From Idiomarina seosinensis_A (lineage in GTDB: Bacteria; Pseudomonadota; Gammaproteobacteria; Enterobacterales; Alteromonadaceae): a stretch of DNA of 64,000 nucleotides. A program made the position numbers and the translations under genes. The stretch covers positions 1,178,001-1,242,000 of the forward strand of contig NZ_CP085211.1 of assembly GCF_044797955.1 (NCBI RefSeq). The letters run 5' to 3'. The notes under the pieces are model-generated. The model was not told the origin of the DNA, made no database searches, and worked only from the letters and a program-made list of their open reading frames with translations. Numbering within the stretch: the stretch's first letter is position 1; each line of letters starts with the position of its first letter. Below, piece after piece: positions 9,376 through 18,449 of this stretch.

Positions 9376-9729
9376 CTACGGCTTTTTACGCCACTTACCG
9401 TCAACTTTAATGTAGTGGCCTGATTTTGTTTGCTCAATTGCGCGCTTGCCGGCTAATAGTTCTACGTCAGCAACGGCAATATCGTTCTCTTCGGCAATGC
9501 GGATGTATTCTTTGCGCCGCGCTTCGTTAATTTGCTTAGCAATCTGGCTGGCCGTTTCAGTGTCTTTAACAGCGCCCAGATACCCATCCGGCTTTTCGCC
9601 GACTAAGCCCTGGTCTTTCGCATTACTCAGCTGGTTTTTAGCTTCTTGCAATGACAGTTGCTGGGCGCTGGCACTGACTGAGGTTACAGTGAGGCAGGCA
9701 ACAAACACAGCGATTAGCAGTTGTTTCAT
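9376..9729 (-). CDS. ydbL: YdbL family periplasmic protein (DUF1318)
   Basis: A 117-residue secreted protein with a signal peptide (cleavage near SAS/A-Q at about residue 23). The mature part is helical and charged and contains EAKNQGLVGEKPDGYLG-like DUF1318 features (here DQGLVGEKPDGYLGAV). It is the last gene of the ydbH-ynbE-ydbL operon, 10 bases after ynbE, with AGGAG before the ATG. In E. coli, YdbL is a periplasmic partner that modulates the YdbH-YnbE inter-membrane bridge; the same role is inferred here. Confidence 0.9.
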   Translation of the reverse strand: MKQLLIAVFVACLTVTSVSASAQQLSLQEAKNQLSNAKDQGLVGEKPDGYLGAVKDTETASQIAKQINEARRKEYIRIAEENDIAVADVELLAGKRAIEQTKSGHYIKVDGKWRKKP

Positions 9730-9739
9730 TGGGGACTCC

Positions 9740-9925
9740 TTAAAATAAGTCGCTGGATTCAGAAATCACGTTGTCGAGTGCTTTATCTACCTTGACGTAA
9801 ATTTCATGCTCGATTTTAACGTTTAAATTAATTGTAATCGGCTCTTTTGGTGCAGCTACCTGCACGGTTGGGGTGCAGGCGGCTAAGCCAGTAAGTACGA
9901 TAAATAAAAAGCCAATATATTTCAT
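9740..9925 (-). CDS. ynbE: YnbE family outer-membrane lipoprotein
   Basis: A 61-residue lipoprotein. The signal peptide ends in the lipobox LAAC (Cys at about residue 17), followed by PTVQVAAPKEPITINLNVKI, typical of YnbE. In E. coli YnbE multimers cap the C-terminus of YdbH by beta-strand stacking to make a bridge from inner to outer membrane for phospholipid movement. Gene order, tight spacing to ydbH (18 bases) and to ydbL, and an AGAGGA ribosome site support an operon. Confidence 0.9.
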   Translation of the reverse strand: MKYIGFLFIVLTGLAACTPTVQVAAPKEPITINLNVKIEHEIYVKVDKALDNVISESSDLF

Positions 9926-9943
9926 AGGGTCCTCTGACTTAGG

Positions 9944-11665
9944 TCATCGATTTAAATTTTCCTGGATCCGCTCGCGGACAATTTCATTAACACTATTGGT
10001 TAGCTGCAGGCCTTTGATTAGCGCCGGTAAATCCTCCTGCAGCGTTAAATTAAACTCAACCGGCCGCCCTTGTTCAACGTCGGGGTTAAAGCCATTTAAT
10101 TGTAATTGCAGGTTCAGCTTACCGTTATCATCATAGTTGATTTCGCTGGATAAAGTGCGATACGTAAAATTTTCCAGCACCGCAGCCAGGGTTCTAAGGC
10201 TGGGATTTTCTCCAGCCATTGATGTTAGAGCTGAAGAGTCAACGGCTACGTGCCCGCCGGGGGCAAGAGCGTTTAAATACCCGTTTTTAAGAGTTAGCTG
10301 GTTGTTGCGCCACGCCAGCGGCAGGGTGCCGGATACTTTGCCGTTGATAGCGACATTGTCGCTGGGATACTGGCGCAATAGTTCGCCTAAAGACAGGCGT
10401 TCAAATACCAGGGGTAAATCAAAGTCACGGTTAAACCGATAGGTTTGGTTAGGTACCTCGATGGTGCCACCAAAAGCCTCGATTGTATGTTGCTGCAAAT
10501 CCAGCTGCCAGTTGTCCTGCTCTGCTAAGGGTAGCTCGAGGGCCATATTTGCCTGAAGCGGGCCGATGACAAAGCCCTGCTGCAGGCTGCCCAGTTTTTG
10601 CTGCAGGTGCTGAACACTGAGGTGAGTTGTCGTGGCGCTAAAATGCGCTGTAGCATCATGCTGTGTTGCTGACCAGGTATCGTAAACCCAGTCAGCCTGA
10701 GTGAGCTTTACCCTTGCGTCATCGATGTGCCAGTCACCTGATGTCCAGGCATAGTCTAAAGTAAGGTCGGCTTCGACTTGTCCCTGCTGAATAACCAGTT
10801 GCGGATAAAGTGTCCGTAGCAGCTCCGCTAGCTTAGAGTGTCTCTGCCAGTTAAACGGCTGCAGCAACAACTGGGAGTGCAAGCCAGTTTGATTGAAGCG
10901 GCTTTGGTGCTTAATCTGCAGGCTATTGTCCACCGTCAGAACTCCTGAGAATGACTCTACCGCTTGCCAGGGCTTGGTCAGCGGCGCTTTGGCCACTAGT
11001 TTACCGCTGATCTCAGCGCTACAGTGTAATTGTTTAAAGGACAACGCATCGGTGTCAATCGGCAAATAAACCGCCAGTTGTTCGGTATTCAAAGGATAGT
11101 CCAGCGTTGCCTGTATGTTGCCATTTCCGGCATTCAGCTGGCCGTTTAATCGAATGCCGCCCCGGGTAAATGTTACCTGCCAGTTTTGACTCTCCCGATT
11201 AACCTGAAGATGGGTATCGGTTGGATGGGGGGTAGTTATCTGTAAGTTAAAGTTCTGTTGCTGACGAGTTAAGTCGAGGCTCGCCTGCACAGAGTCGTGG
11301 ATAAAAACGTCAGACACCCGTGAGCCGTTTATCCTTAACTCGTTGACACTAATCTGGTCGGGCAGAAAGGCAGGCAGCTCCAGGCTAAGAATATCTTGTA
11401 AAAATACCGACTGTTCATTTTGGTTGTTATTGTTGTCGGTGGTTGGTCCCGTGGCTGAATTTATTGTCAGCGATAGCTTTTTGATAACTAGCTGTCGGGA
11501 CGAGAGTTCGGCCAATGATAGCTGCCACTGGCTGATGCCATAGTGGCTTAGCTGCTGATTAAGCCATAGATAAGCGATGAGTCCAAGCAGCAGGGCACTC
11601 AGCACCAGGCTGAATAATGCGCTGCCACTCCATGCTAAAAATTGTGCTAGTTTGCGGAGTTTCAA
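9944..11665 (-). CDS. ydbH: YdbH family AsmA-like envelope protein (short form)
   Basis: A 573-residue protein anchored by one N-terminal membrane segment (about residues 10-34), with the rest periplasmic and rich in amphipathic beta strands, ending in a helical tail that contains LINSVNEIVRERI-like sequence (here LQLTNSVNEIVRERIQENL). YdbH is one of the AsmA-like lipid conduits that work beside TamB and YhdP. The E. coli protein has about 880 residues, so this one is much shorter, presumably with fewer groove repeats. Its stop is followed by ynbE and ydbL, and it begins 9 bases after the second dkgB-like gene, so all four are probably one transcript. Confidence 0.85.
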   Translation of the reverse strand: MKLRKLAQFLAWSGSALFSLVLSALLLGLIAYLWLNQQLSHYGISQWQLSLAELSSRQLVIKKLSLTINSATGPTTDNNNNQNEQSVFLQDILSLELPAFLPDQISVNELRINGSRVSDVFIHDSVQASLDLTRQQQNFNLQITTPHPTDTHLQVNRESQNWQVTFTRGGIRLNGQLNAGNGNIQATLDYPLNTEQLAVYLPIDTDALSFKQLHCSAEISGKLVAKAPLTKPWQAVESFSGVLTVDNSLQIKHQSRFNQTGLHSQLLLQPFNWQRHSKLAELLRTLYPQLVIQQGQVEADLTLDYAWTSGDWHIDDARVKLTQADWVYDTWSATQHDATAHFSATTTHLSVQHLQQKLGSLQQGFVIGPLQANMALELPLAEQDNWQLDLQQHTIEAFGGTIEVPNQTYRFNRDFDLPLVFERLSLGELLRQYPSDNVAINGKVSGTLPLAWRNNQLTLKNGYLNALAPGGHVAVDSSALTSMAGENPSLRTLAAVLENFTYRTLSSEINYDDNGKLNLQLQLNGFNPDVEQGRPVEFNLTLQEDLPALIKGLQLTNSVNEIVRERIQENLNR

Positions 11666-11674
11666 TCGTTAACG

Positions 11675-12466
11675 TCAATCCCAGTCAGGTGCAAAGCTGG
11701 GGTCGATGATGCGGTCATTTTCGTCCAGCTCCTTAATTTCGGCCATATCTTCCTCGCTTAGCTTAAGCTTCTGCGCCTCAAAATTGTCTTTTAAATGTGA
11801 CTCTTTGGTGGTCGAGGGGATAGAAATAAAGCCTTTGCGCAGCTCCCAGGCAATGGCTACCTGCGCCGGGCTGGCATTGTGTTCTTCCGCAATACGCTGC
11901 AGGGTTTTATTTTCAACCACAGCGCCTTTCGCCAGCGGTAAATAGGCGGTTACCTTAACACCCAGATCAGCACAGGCCTTAGTCACTTTGCTGTTTTGCA
12001 TAAAAGGATGAACCTCTATTTGGTTGGTCAGAATATTTTCTGCCCCCACATGTTGAAGCGCCTGTTTCATTAGTTTGATGGTAAAATTCGATAAGCCAAA
12101 GTTTCTGATGAGTCCGCGTTCCCGCGCTTCGGTTAAGGCGTCGAGCGTTTCCTGTAACGGCACCTCCTGGTTGGGCGACGGCCAGTGAATTAAGGCTAAA
12201 TCCAGGGTGTCGCGTTGTAATCGGTCGCAACTCTCGCGCAGGCTGTCCAGCACATCCTGATAGGCGAGCTTTTCGTGCCATACCTTGGTAGTGATAAAGA
12301 TTTTTCTGTCGGCTGAGCGGCTAAGGGCTTTGCCGACATCGGCTTCGTTCTCATAAGCCTGGGCGGTATCAATGTGCTGATAACCAATTTCCAGGGCCTG
12401 TTCGACAAGCTCGGTCAGACTACTGCCGCTTAAACGAAAAGTTCCCATTCCAAAATTCGGGATCAT
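11675..12466 (-). CDS. Second DkgB-type aldo/keto reductase
   Basis: A 263-residue AKR enzyme, colinear with the protein of 5330-6121 and with the same tetrad: Asp/Tyr in HIDTAQAYENEADVG, Lys in TTKVW, His in LIHWPSP. The two share long identical stretches (for example EIHPFMQN- and KVTAYLPLAKG-like segments) but differ throughout, so they are an older duplication or separate paralogs rather than a recent copy. It has a strong AAAGGAGG ribosome site and lies 9 bases before ydbH. Why a reductase heads an envelope-lipid operon is unclear. Confidence 0.9.
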   Translation of the reverse strand: MIPNFGMGTFRLSGSSLTELVEQALEIGYQHIDTAQAYENEADVGKALSRSADRKIFITTKVWHEKLAYQDVLDSLRESCDRLQRDTLDLALIHWPSPNQEVPLQETLDALTEARERGLIRNFGLSNFTIKLMKQALQHVGAENILTNQIEVHPFMQNSKVTKACADLGVKVTAYLPLAKGAVVENKTLQRIAEEHNASPAQVAIAWELRKGFISIPSTTKESHLKDNFEAQKLKLSEEDMAEIKELDENDRIIDPSFAPDWD

Positions 12467-12584
12467 AACAAGACCTCCTTTGTAACTCGATTAACGGTCT
12501 TTTTATCCGTTGGCTGCTTCGCTAATGCAACTATAGTCACGGAGGTGAAATGCGGCAAGGCGGGGTTATGCCGCGCGGCCAAAG

Positions 12585-13223
12585 CTAAGCTTTGCGTAAA
12601 GTGAGGTTAACCCGCACCTCTCCGGTCAGGGGATGGCGGGCCTTGGCCAGCTTCTTTACCCCGTGAAAACGCAAACGGTCAACACCGCCCCATACCAGAG
12701 CGTCGCCATGGGATAAAGTAATTTGCGTTGCTTTATCGGCACGTTTTTCGCCGCCCCATAAAAATGTTACCGGCAGACCGAAAGAAAAGGACACAATAGG
12801 CTGGGAAAAGTCGCTCTCATCTTTATCCTGGTGCAATCCCATCGCATTGCCGGGCCGGTACACATTAATCAGACAGGCATCTGGGTTAAAACCGTCAAAA
12901 CCGCATAGCCTGGCAGCCTGCTGTGCTTTTTTCACAACACTTATGGGCATCGCTGGCCAGGGAGCATCCGTAAGGGGGTCAACAGACTGGTAACGATAGC
13001 CCTGCCGGTCACTAACCCAGCCCCGGCTACCACAGTTACTGCTTAATACCGACATTGACCTGCCGCCCGGAGTGGTAAAGTGACGCAAAGGGGCCTGGCG
13101 GATACAGTCACGGATTTCATCGAGCAGAGCGACCGCCGCCGAGCCGATAAAACCGGGCAGGTAATAACCACAGGGGCTGAATTGCTGCGGTTCATGTTGC
13201 GGACTGAAGAGATCTTCCTGCAT
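12585..13223 (-). CDS. alkB: AlkB-like 2-oxoglutarate/Fe(II) dioxygenase (alkylated DNA repair)
   Basis: A 212-residue protein of the AlkB family, which removes alkyl groups from DNA bases oxidatively. The iron ligands are seen as H-x-D in GLHQDKDE and a later His in LRFHGV; the 2-oxoglutarate-binding RxNxTxR motif is RVNLTLR near the C-terminus. NVYRPGNAMG precedes the HxD as in the family. It starts 6 bases after the LysR-type gene and is probably co-transcribed with it. No LexA or Ada box is obvious nearby. Confidence 0.9.
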   Translation of the reverse strand: MQEDLFSPQHEPQQFSPCGYYLPGFIGSAAVALLDEIRDCIRQAPLRHFTTPGGRSMSVLSSNCGSRGWVSDRQGYRYQSVDPLTDAPWPAMPISVVKKAQQAARLCGFDGFNPDACLINVYRPGNAMGLHQDKDESDFSQPIVSFSFGLPVTFLWGGEKRADKATQITLSHGDALVWGGVDRLRFHGVKKLAKARHPLTGEVRVNLTLRKA

Positions 13224-13229
13224 TAAAGA

Positions 13230-14120
13230 CTACTTTGTTATCATTTGTAACCACTTGATAAACGCTACCAGTGCTACCGATTGCTGGCGGCGCTTGCGAT
13301 AAAATAATTTCAGCTCCGGCTTAGTCACCAGATTTAAATTGTCCCATGGGTGCAGCGCGGGGAAATTATCGGCGCGACAATAACTGGCGTCAACCAGAGT
13401 AACCCGGGCCTGGCTCTGAATTAATTCCAGCGCAATTTGGCTGTCATTACAATGAATGAGTTTAGTGCTTTTAAATTGCGGTTGGTACTGTTTTTGATAA
13501 GCCAAATGATTAGGGCTATCGCGGTCGACTAGCCATGGTGTCTGCCAGACTAATTCCTCATTATCGATGCCAACTGAACAGGGTACTAACTGCACCGGCG
13601 CTAAGCGCTGCTCGCTGATATGTTTATCATTGATGGTGCCGGCTGCAATAGCCAGGTCGATGCCGTCATGTTGCAGCCTGGAGCTTAGCTCCGCAGCCGA
13701 GGCCGCCGAAAGAAATTCATCACAACGAACAAAGTTTAACTGTACGTGCGGATACAGTGACTGAAAGTCATCGAGTTGTTGAGTAAGCCAAAAGCGCAGT
13801 CGCACCGAAGCAATAGCGATGGTTAAGCTGGTCATGCTATTATCATTTAAATGCCTGGCGCGCTCTAATGTCTGGTCAAGCTGGCGGAAAATGACTTCTA
13901 ACTGCGGCGCCAGTTCCAGCCCGGCAGGGGTCAGGCAGTGCACACGATTGTCGCGTTGAAACAAGCTCATATCCAGTTGTTTTTCCAGCGTCTGAATTTG
14001 CCTTGTAACGGCTGCCTGGGTTACGCCCAGCTGTTGTGCCGCCTGCTTAAAACTTGGACTGCGGGCGGCTACGTCAAATACGCGTAAAGCATTCAGTGAG
14101 GGGGCAGGCTTTTTCGCCAT
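13230..14120 (-). CDS. LysR-family transcriptional regulator (GcvA-like)
   Basis: A 296-residue LysR regulator: winged HTH at about residues 6-65 (LNALRVFDVAARSPSFKQAA, then VTQAAVTRQIQTLE) and a periplasmic-binding-protein-like effector domain behind it. It is divergent from the LysE-type exporter gene at 14206, with 85 bases between the starts, the usual layout for a LysR protein that controls an amino acid exporter. It also reads into alkB. The effector cannot be read from sequence. Confidence 0.9.
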   Translation of the reverse strand: MAKKPAPSLNALRVFDVAARSPSFKQAAQQLGVTQAAVTRQIQTLEKQLDMSLFQRDNRVHCLTPAGLELAPQLEVIFRQLDQTLERARHLNDNSMTSLTIAIASVRLRFWLTQQLDDFQSLYPHVQLNFVRCDEFLSAASAAELSSRLQHDGIDLAIAAGTINDKHISEQRLAPVQLVPCSVGIDNEELVWQTPWLVDRDSPNHLAYQKQYQPQFKSTKLIHCNDSQIALELIQSQARVTLVDASYCRADNFPALHPWDNLNLVTKPELKLFYRKRRQQSVALVAFIKWLQMITK

Positions 14121-14205
14121 GAGCGATCCTTGAATAATTTTTGGTTGCTATTTAACGCAATCAGGATTAACTAAAAGTAAAGCAAGTTTAACGGAGTAGC
14201 AAGCT

Positions 14206-14844
14206 TTGTCGTATTGGGGAGAATTTTTTACTATAGCGCTGGTACACTTGCTGGCAGTTGCCAGTCCCGGCCCGGACTTTGCCGTGGTGTCGCGCTATGC
14301 CTTAAGTTTCGGCCGCAAAGTCGGCTATTGGGTTGCGCTGGGTATTGCCGCAGGCATTACCCTGCATGTGGCCTATTCACTCATTGGAGTGGCAGTAATT
14401 ATCCACCAGAATCAGTGGGTATACTTAACCTTGCTGATGATAGGCGCCTTATATCTGGGCTATATCGGCATCGGTGCCATAACGGCTAAACCCCGCACTG
14501 AGGTCGCTGCTGTCGCGGGACAGGTGGAGCTGCCTAAACGCCGTAAAGCCTTTACGGTGGGGTTTTTAACCAACGGTCTGAACGTTAAAGCCACCTTGTT
14601 TTTCCTGACATTGTTTACCACGGTTATCAATCCGGCGACGCCCTTTGTAATTAAACTGGGCTATGGCGTTTATCTGACCATTGCTACGGGCGTCTGGTTT
14701 GTGTTTTTAACCTGGCTGTTAACTCATCCGCGGGTATTTAAAAAGATCTGGCCTTACAGTCACTGGGTCGACCGGCTGATGGGGGCAATTTTGATCCTTT
14801 TAGCGCTGAGTTTGCTATGGGAGTGGTTGCAGTTAGTGGTATAA
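14206..14844 (+). CDS. LysE/RhtB-family amino acid exporter
   Basis: A 212-residue inner-membrane protein with about six membrane segments. The N-terminus carries the LysE-family signature AVASPGPDFAVVSRYALSFG. A TTG start is used: GGAG lies 9 bases upstream and no ATG gives a sensible N-terminus. Likely exports an amino acid or homoserine/threonine-like compound. The divergent LysR gene is the probable regulator. Confidence 0.88.
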   Translation: MSYWGEFFTIALVHLLAVASPGPDFAVVSRYALSFGRKVGYWVALGIAAGITLHVAYSLIGVAVIIHQNQWVYLTLLMIGALYLGYIGIGAITAKPRTEVAAVAGQVELPKRRKAFTVGFLTNGLNVKATLFFLTLFTTVINPATPFVIKLGYGVYLTIATGVWFVFLTWLLTHPRVFKKIWPYSHWVDRLMGAILILLALSLLWEWLQLVV

Positions 14845-14899
14845 TTAAAGAAGTTAGTTGTACCAATAAATTTTACTCAGGTGTAGGCAGAAAGTGTAA

Positions 14900-15784
14900 A
14901 TGCAATTATTTGTAAATGATCTGACCGTAATTGATTGTTCTTACCTGTGCCCACAGCGCGGCATTGTCGGTGAAAGCTGGATTGTCGATATCGTGCTGGA
15001 TGGCGCCCTCAACGAACAGTCCATGGTGTTGGACTTCGGCCGGGTTAAAAAACAAATTAAACGAATTATCGATGACTCGGTTGATCACAAGCTGGTAGTT
15101 CCAACCGAACACCCTTACACTCAGGTTAAGCACAGCCAGGATGATAACAGCCACTGGGTTGATTTTATGCGTCCTAATGGCAAATCCATTCATCTCTTTT
15201 GTCCGGCCGATGCCTTTGCCTATATCGAGGCTGATCAAGTGGATGAGATGACCGTAACCGATTACCTGCGGGCGGTTATAAAGCGCGAGTTGCCTGGTAA
15301 CGTGGCGGGGCTTAAATTAGCGCTGCGGCCAGAAGTGATTGATGGATTTTATTATCACTACACTCATGGCCTGAAAAAGCACGATGGTAACTGTCAGCGT
15401 ATTGCACACGGTCACCGCTCGAAGCTGCAGATATTTTTGGACAATATCCGCCAACCGGTGCTGGAAAAGCAGTGGTCTGAATGCTGGCGTGATATTTACC
15501 TGGGTTCGACAGAAGATCAAATGGCGGTTACGCAGCTCAGTCGCTCTGCCGGAGCAAAGCAGGCAGCCACAGCCGCTACACATGTCGGTTATAGTTATAC
15601 GGCCGATCAGGGATTATTTGAGCTGGCGGTACCTAAAGCAGAGAATTATGTCATTGAAACCGACTCAACAGTTGAATGTATTGCGCAGTATCTGGCTGAT
15701 ACTATAAAACAGGAGCGGCCTCAGCAAAGCGTTCAGGTAAAAGCTTTTGAAGGTGTTGGCAAAGGGGCCATTGCGTATGCTTAA
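14900..15784 (+). CDS. Tandem QueD/6-pyruvoyl-tetrahydropterin synthase-like protein
   Basis: A 294-residue protein made of two T-fold units. The second unit (about residues 145-285) has a zinc-site motif of the QueD/PTPS family: Cys-x4-His-Gly-His in NCQRIAHGHRSKL. The first unit (about 1-125) has the matching spot CPQRGIVGESW, where the His residues are gone, so it is probably structural. Single-domain QueD is about 120 residues, so this is a doubled form. The reaction could be 6-carboxy-tetrahydropterin synthesis or a related pterin step. It overlaps the downstream peptidase gene by 8 bases. Confidence 0.75.
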   Translation: MQLFVNDLTVIDCSYLCPQRGIVGESWIVDIVLDGALNEQSMVLDFGRVKKQIKRIIDDSVDHKLVVPTEHPYTQVKHSQDDNSHWVDFMRPNGKSIHLFCPADAFAYIEADQVDEMTVTDYLRAVIKRELPGNVAGLKLALRPEVIDGFYYHYTHGLKKHDGNCQRIAHGHRSKLQIFLDNIRQPVLEKQWSECWRDIYLGSTEDQMAVTQLSRSAGAKQAATAATHVGYSYTADQGLFELAVPKAENYVIETDSTVECIAQYLADTIKQERPQQSVQVKAFEGVGKGAIAYA

Positions 15785-16595
15785 GAACATTTTTGTGCTG
15801 CTGCTGGCGGCTGGTATGCCACTGGCTGGAGCGGCTTTTGACGAAGTTCCGTTAACCTTAAAAGGCGAACGGACGCAGGGTGCTTTACTGCTGGGTAAAA
15901 CAGACCCGGAGGCCAGTGTCGAACTAAATGGCCAGTCAATTGAGTTAACCGAAACCGGCTACTTTGTTGTTGGCTTTGCCCGTAAAGCCGATCTGAACCA
16001 GCAGTTGACCGTTAAGCTTGATGATCAGCAACGTCAGGAAAACCTTGTTTTAACTGAGCGGGACTATCGGATTGAACGCGTAGACGGTGTACCTCAACGT
16101 ACCGTAACCCCGGACCCCGAGCAGGTTAAACGCACCCGTAAAGAAGCAGAAAAAGTCTGGTTGGCACGGCAGCAGCAGTCTGCCCGGGAGGACTTTTTAA
16201 CCACGCTGGTTAAGCCGGCTGAGGGGCGCATCAGTGGTTATTATGGGTCACAACGGATCTTAAACGGCGAGCCGCGCAACCCCCATTATGGCGAAGATAT
16301 TGCGGCACCGACGGGGACTCCGGTTAAAGCGCCGTGGGCGGGTGTGGTCACTCTGGCTGAGCCGGACCTGTTTTACTCCGGCGGTACCATTATTATTGAT
16401 CATGGCTACCGGGTTAATACCACTTATCTGCATTTAAGCTCTGTTGACGTGCAGGTGGGTGATGTTATTGAGCAGGGCCAGATGATTGGCAAAATCGGTG
16501 CTACCGGCCGTGCCACTGGCCCCCATCTTGACTGGCGTGTTAACTGGGGTAACGAGCGCCTCGACCCGGCGCTGTTACCCACGCTGTATGAATAA
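15777..16595 (+). CDS. Secreted M23-family metallopeptidase
   Basis: A 272-residue exported protein with a signal peptide (residues 1-20, cleavage near AGAAFDE). The C-terminal LytM/M23 domain (about residues 150-265) shows the zinc motif HYGEDIAAPTGTPV, the YLHLS segment and GPHLDW in the position of HxH. The Asp in place of the second His is seen in some M23 subgroups but may alter zinc binding. It probably cuts or binds peptidoglycan peptides in the periplasm. The ATG at 15777 is preferred because it begins a clean signal peptide; it lies inside the end of the preceding gene. Confidence 0.85.
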   Translation: MLKNIFVLLLAAGMPLAGAAFDEVPLTLKGERTQGALLLGKTDPEASVELNGQSIELTETGYFVVGFARKADLNQQLTVKLDDQQRQENLVLTERDYRIERVDGVPQRTVTPDPEQVKRTRKEAEKVWLARQQQSAREDFLTTLVKPAEGRISGYYGSQRILNGEPRNPHYGEDIAAPTGTPVKAPWAGVVTLAEPDLFYSGGTIIIDHGYRVNTTYLHLSSVDVQVGDVIEQGQMIGKIGATGRATGPHLDWRVNWGNERLDPALLPTLYE

Positions 16596-18371
16596 CTAGT
16601 CGTGCCTGAGCCAGCCGTTCAGATGTTCCGGCTGACTGATGGTTAACGGATAGCTGCTCTTAGCCGGCGCCGAAAAAGTTAAGGTTAAGGGCAGCAGCTC
16701 ATCGCGACGAAACACGTGAACACAGACCCGGTCGCCCGGGGTAAAACGTCTGAGTAAGTCATCAATAGTGCTGGCACTTGCCAGCAAATGGTCGATTGCG
16801 ATGATCCGATCACCAGCCGCTATGCCCGCCTGATAAGCGCTTTCATTATGATAAACTGCCAGTACTTTCAGGCCGTCAGGTTCGGGCTGATAACGGGCTC
16901 CTAGGGTTACCTTAGCTGGTTGCTCTACGGCTTTACCGCTACTGCTGTTATCATTTTTAGGCGCCACCGGGCGCACTTTAACACCGAAATTTTCTAATAA
17001 TTCAACTACTGGCAGGGAATCCCGGCCATACAAAGCATTTTCCAGCAGTTCACTGACATCAATGCCGGGATAGCTGTTAAAGAACTCAGCAAAGGTATCA
17101 TCGCTGGTTCCCGCCTGAGTTTTTCCGAGCTTATGCCAGAGATCGCGCATAATGTGCGCCAGGGTCAACTGGTGATCGCTTTGCAGGCGCACAGTCAGAT
17201 CCAGACATAAGGCGATTAAGGCGCCTTTTGCATAGTAACTGACAATGCTGTTGCCGGCGTTTTCGTTTTGCTGGTAAAACTTGGTCCAGGCCAGAAAGCT
17301 TGACTCGGTTACGCTTTGCAATCGTTGTCCGGTGCCGCGCTCGACCCGGGCCAGAGTATCACCAAGAGACGTTAGATAACGTTTGGCATCGATTATTCCG
17401 GCGGCATGCAACAGGTAATCATCGAAATAAGAGGTCATGCCCTCATAAAACCAGAGCTGCTCGGTATAGCTCTCTTTGTCCAGCTGATAAGGCAAAAAGG
17501 CTTTGGGTTTTAGAGTTTTGACATTCCAGCTGTGAAAGTACTCATGGCTGCATAAGCTGAGAAACGTCTGATAGTCGTCGTCCATGCTGTTCTGCTGGGC
17601 GCTGATGAGACTTTTTCGGCTGCACAGTAAAGCCGTTGAATTGCGATGCTCCAGACCACCAAAACCTTCGCCGACCACCATCGTTAAAAACGTATAGGAG
17701 GAGAAGGGCGCCTCTTCAAACAAATTGATTTGGTGCTCACAAATCCGTGCCAAATCTGCGGTAATGCGCGAGGTGTCGGCATAATGCCGGCCACTCAAAA
17801 CCAGCGCATGCTTGATGCCATGGGCAATGAACTCTTTAACTGTTAAATCGCCCATTAAAAAAGGGTAGTCGATTAACGCATCATAATTGTCAGCGCTAAA
17901 GCGACCGAATTCATAGGCGTGACCAGACACTCGGGGCATGCCGGTTGCCAGCTTCCAGTGACTGGCGGCCGCGGGGGGCGACACGGTTAATTCGACAGCA
18001 TCTTTTTCCTGCCCGGCGACGGCCAGACAGGTACTGGTGTTATTAAAAAAACCTTGTTGCTGGTCGAGATATGCCGAACGTACGGATAAATCCCAGGCAT
18101 AAACCTGGTAACGAACCACAATGGGCTGCTTACTATCGCCAGTTTGAACCTGCCACTGGCTTTTGCTGGTTTGTGTTACCGCCAGAGGCTGTTCGTTACG
18201 TTCTGCTGTTAAGTTGATTATATGTTTGCTAAAGTCTCGGATCAGGTAACTGCCCGGTATCCAACTTGGCAGCCAGAGTGTCTGCTGTCCGGACTCAGGT
18301 CGGTCAATTTCTATTGAAACACTCAACAAATGTCCGTTAAGATCGTCCGGGCTAATGTGATAATAAAGCAA
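16596..18371 (-). CDS. M61-family metallopeptidase with PDZ domain
   Basis: A glycyl-aminopeptidase-like M61 protein of about 591 residues. The zinc motif HEYFHSWNVK lies near residue 275, with the family segment VVGEGFGGLEHRNS before it, and a PDZ domain sits near the C-terminus. I prefer the TTG at 18371 because AAGGAG lies six bases upstream and homologs start near LYYHIS; an ATG at 18422 would add 17 residues without a ribosome site. No signal peptide is seen. It converges on the M23 gene with no gap. Confidence 0.87.
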   Translation of the reverse strand: MLYYHISPDDLNGHLLSVSIEIDRPESGQQTLWLPSWIPGSYLIRDFSKHIINLTAERNEQPLAVTQTSKSQWQVQTGDSKQPIVVRYQVYAWDLSVRSAYLDQQQGFFNNTSTCLAVAGQEKDAVELTVSPPAAASHWKLATGMPRVSGHAYEFGRFSADNYDALIDYPFLMGDLTVKEFIAHGIKHALVLSGRHYADTSRITADLARICEHQINLFEEAPFSSYTFLTMVVGEGFGGLEHRNSTALLCSRKSLISAQQNSMDDDYQTFLSLCSHEYFHSWNVKTLKPKAFLPYQLDKESYTEQLWFYEGMTSYFDDYLLHAAGIIDAKRYLTSLGDTLARVERGTGQRLQSVTESSFLAWTKFYQQNENAGNSIVSYYAKGALIALCLDLTVRLQSDHQLTLAHIMRDLWHKLGKTQAGTSDDTFAEFFNSYPGIDVSELLENALYGRDSLPVVELLENFGVKVRPVAPKNDNSSSGKAVEQPAKVTLGARYQPEPDGLKVLAVYHNESAYQAGIAAGDRIIAIDHLLASASTIDDLLRRFTPGDRVCVHVFRRDELLPLTLTFSAPAKSSYPLTISQPEHLNGWLRHD

Positions 18372-18449
18372 TATCGACTCCTTTTCTTGACATGCATTGC
18401 GTTCAGGTAAAGATAGTAGCATAGGTATTAAGCCTAATATGAGGACTTA

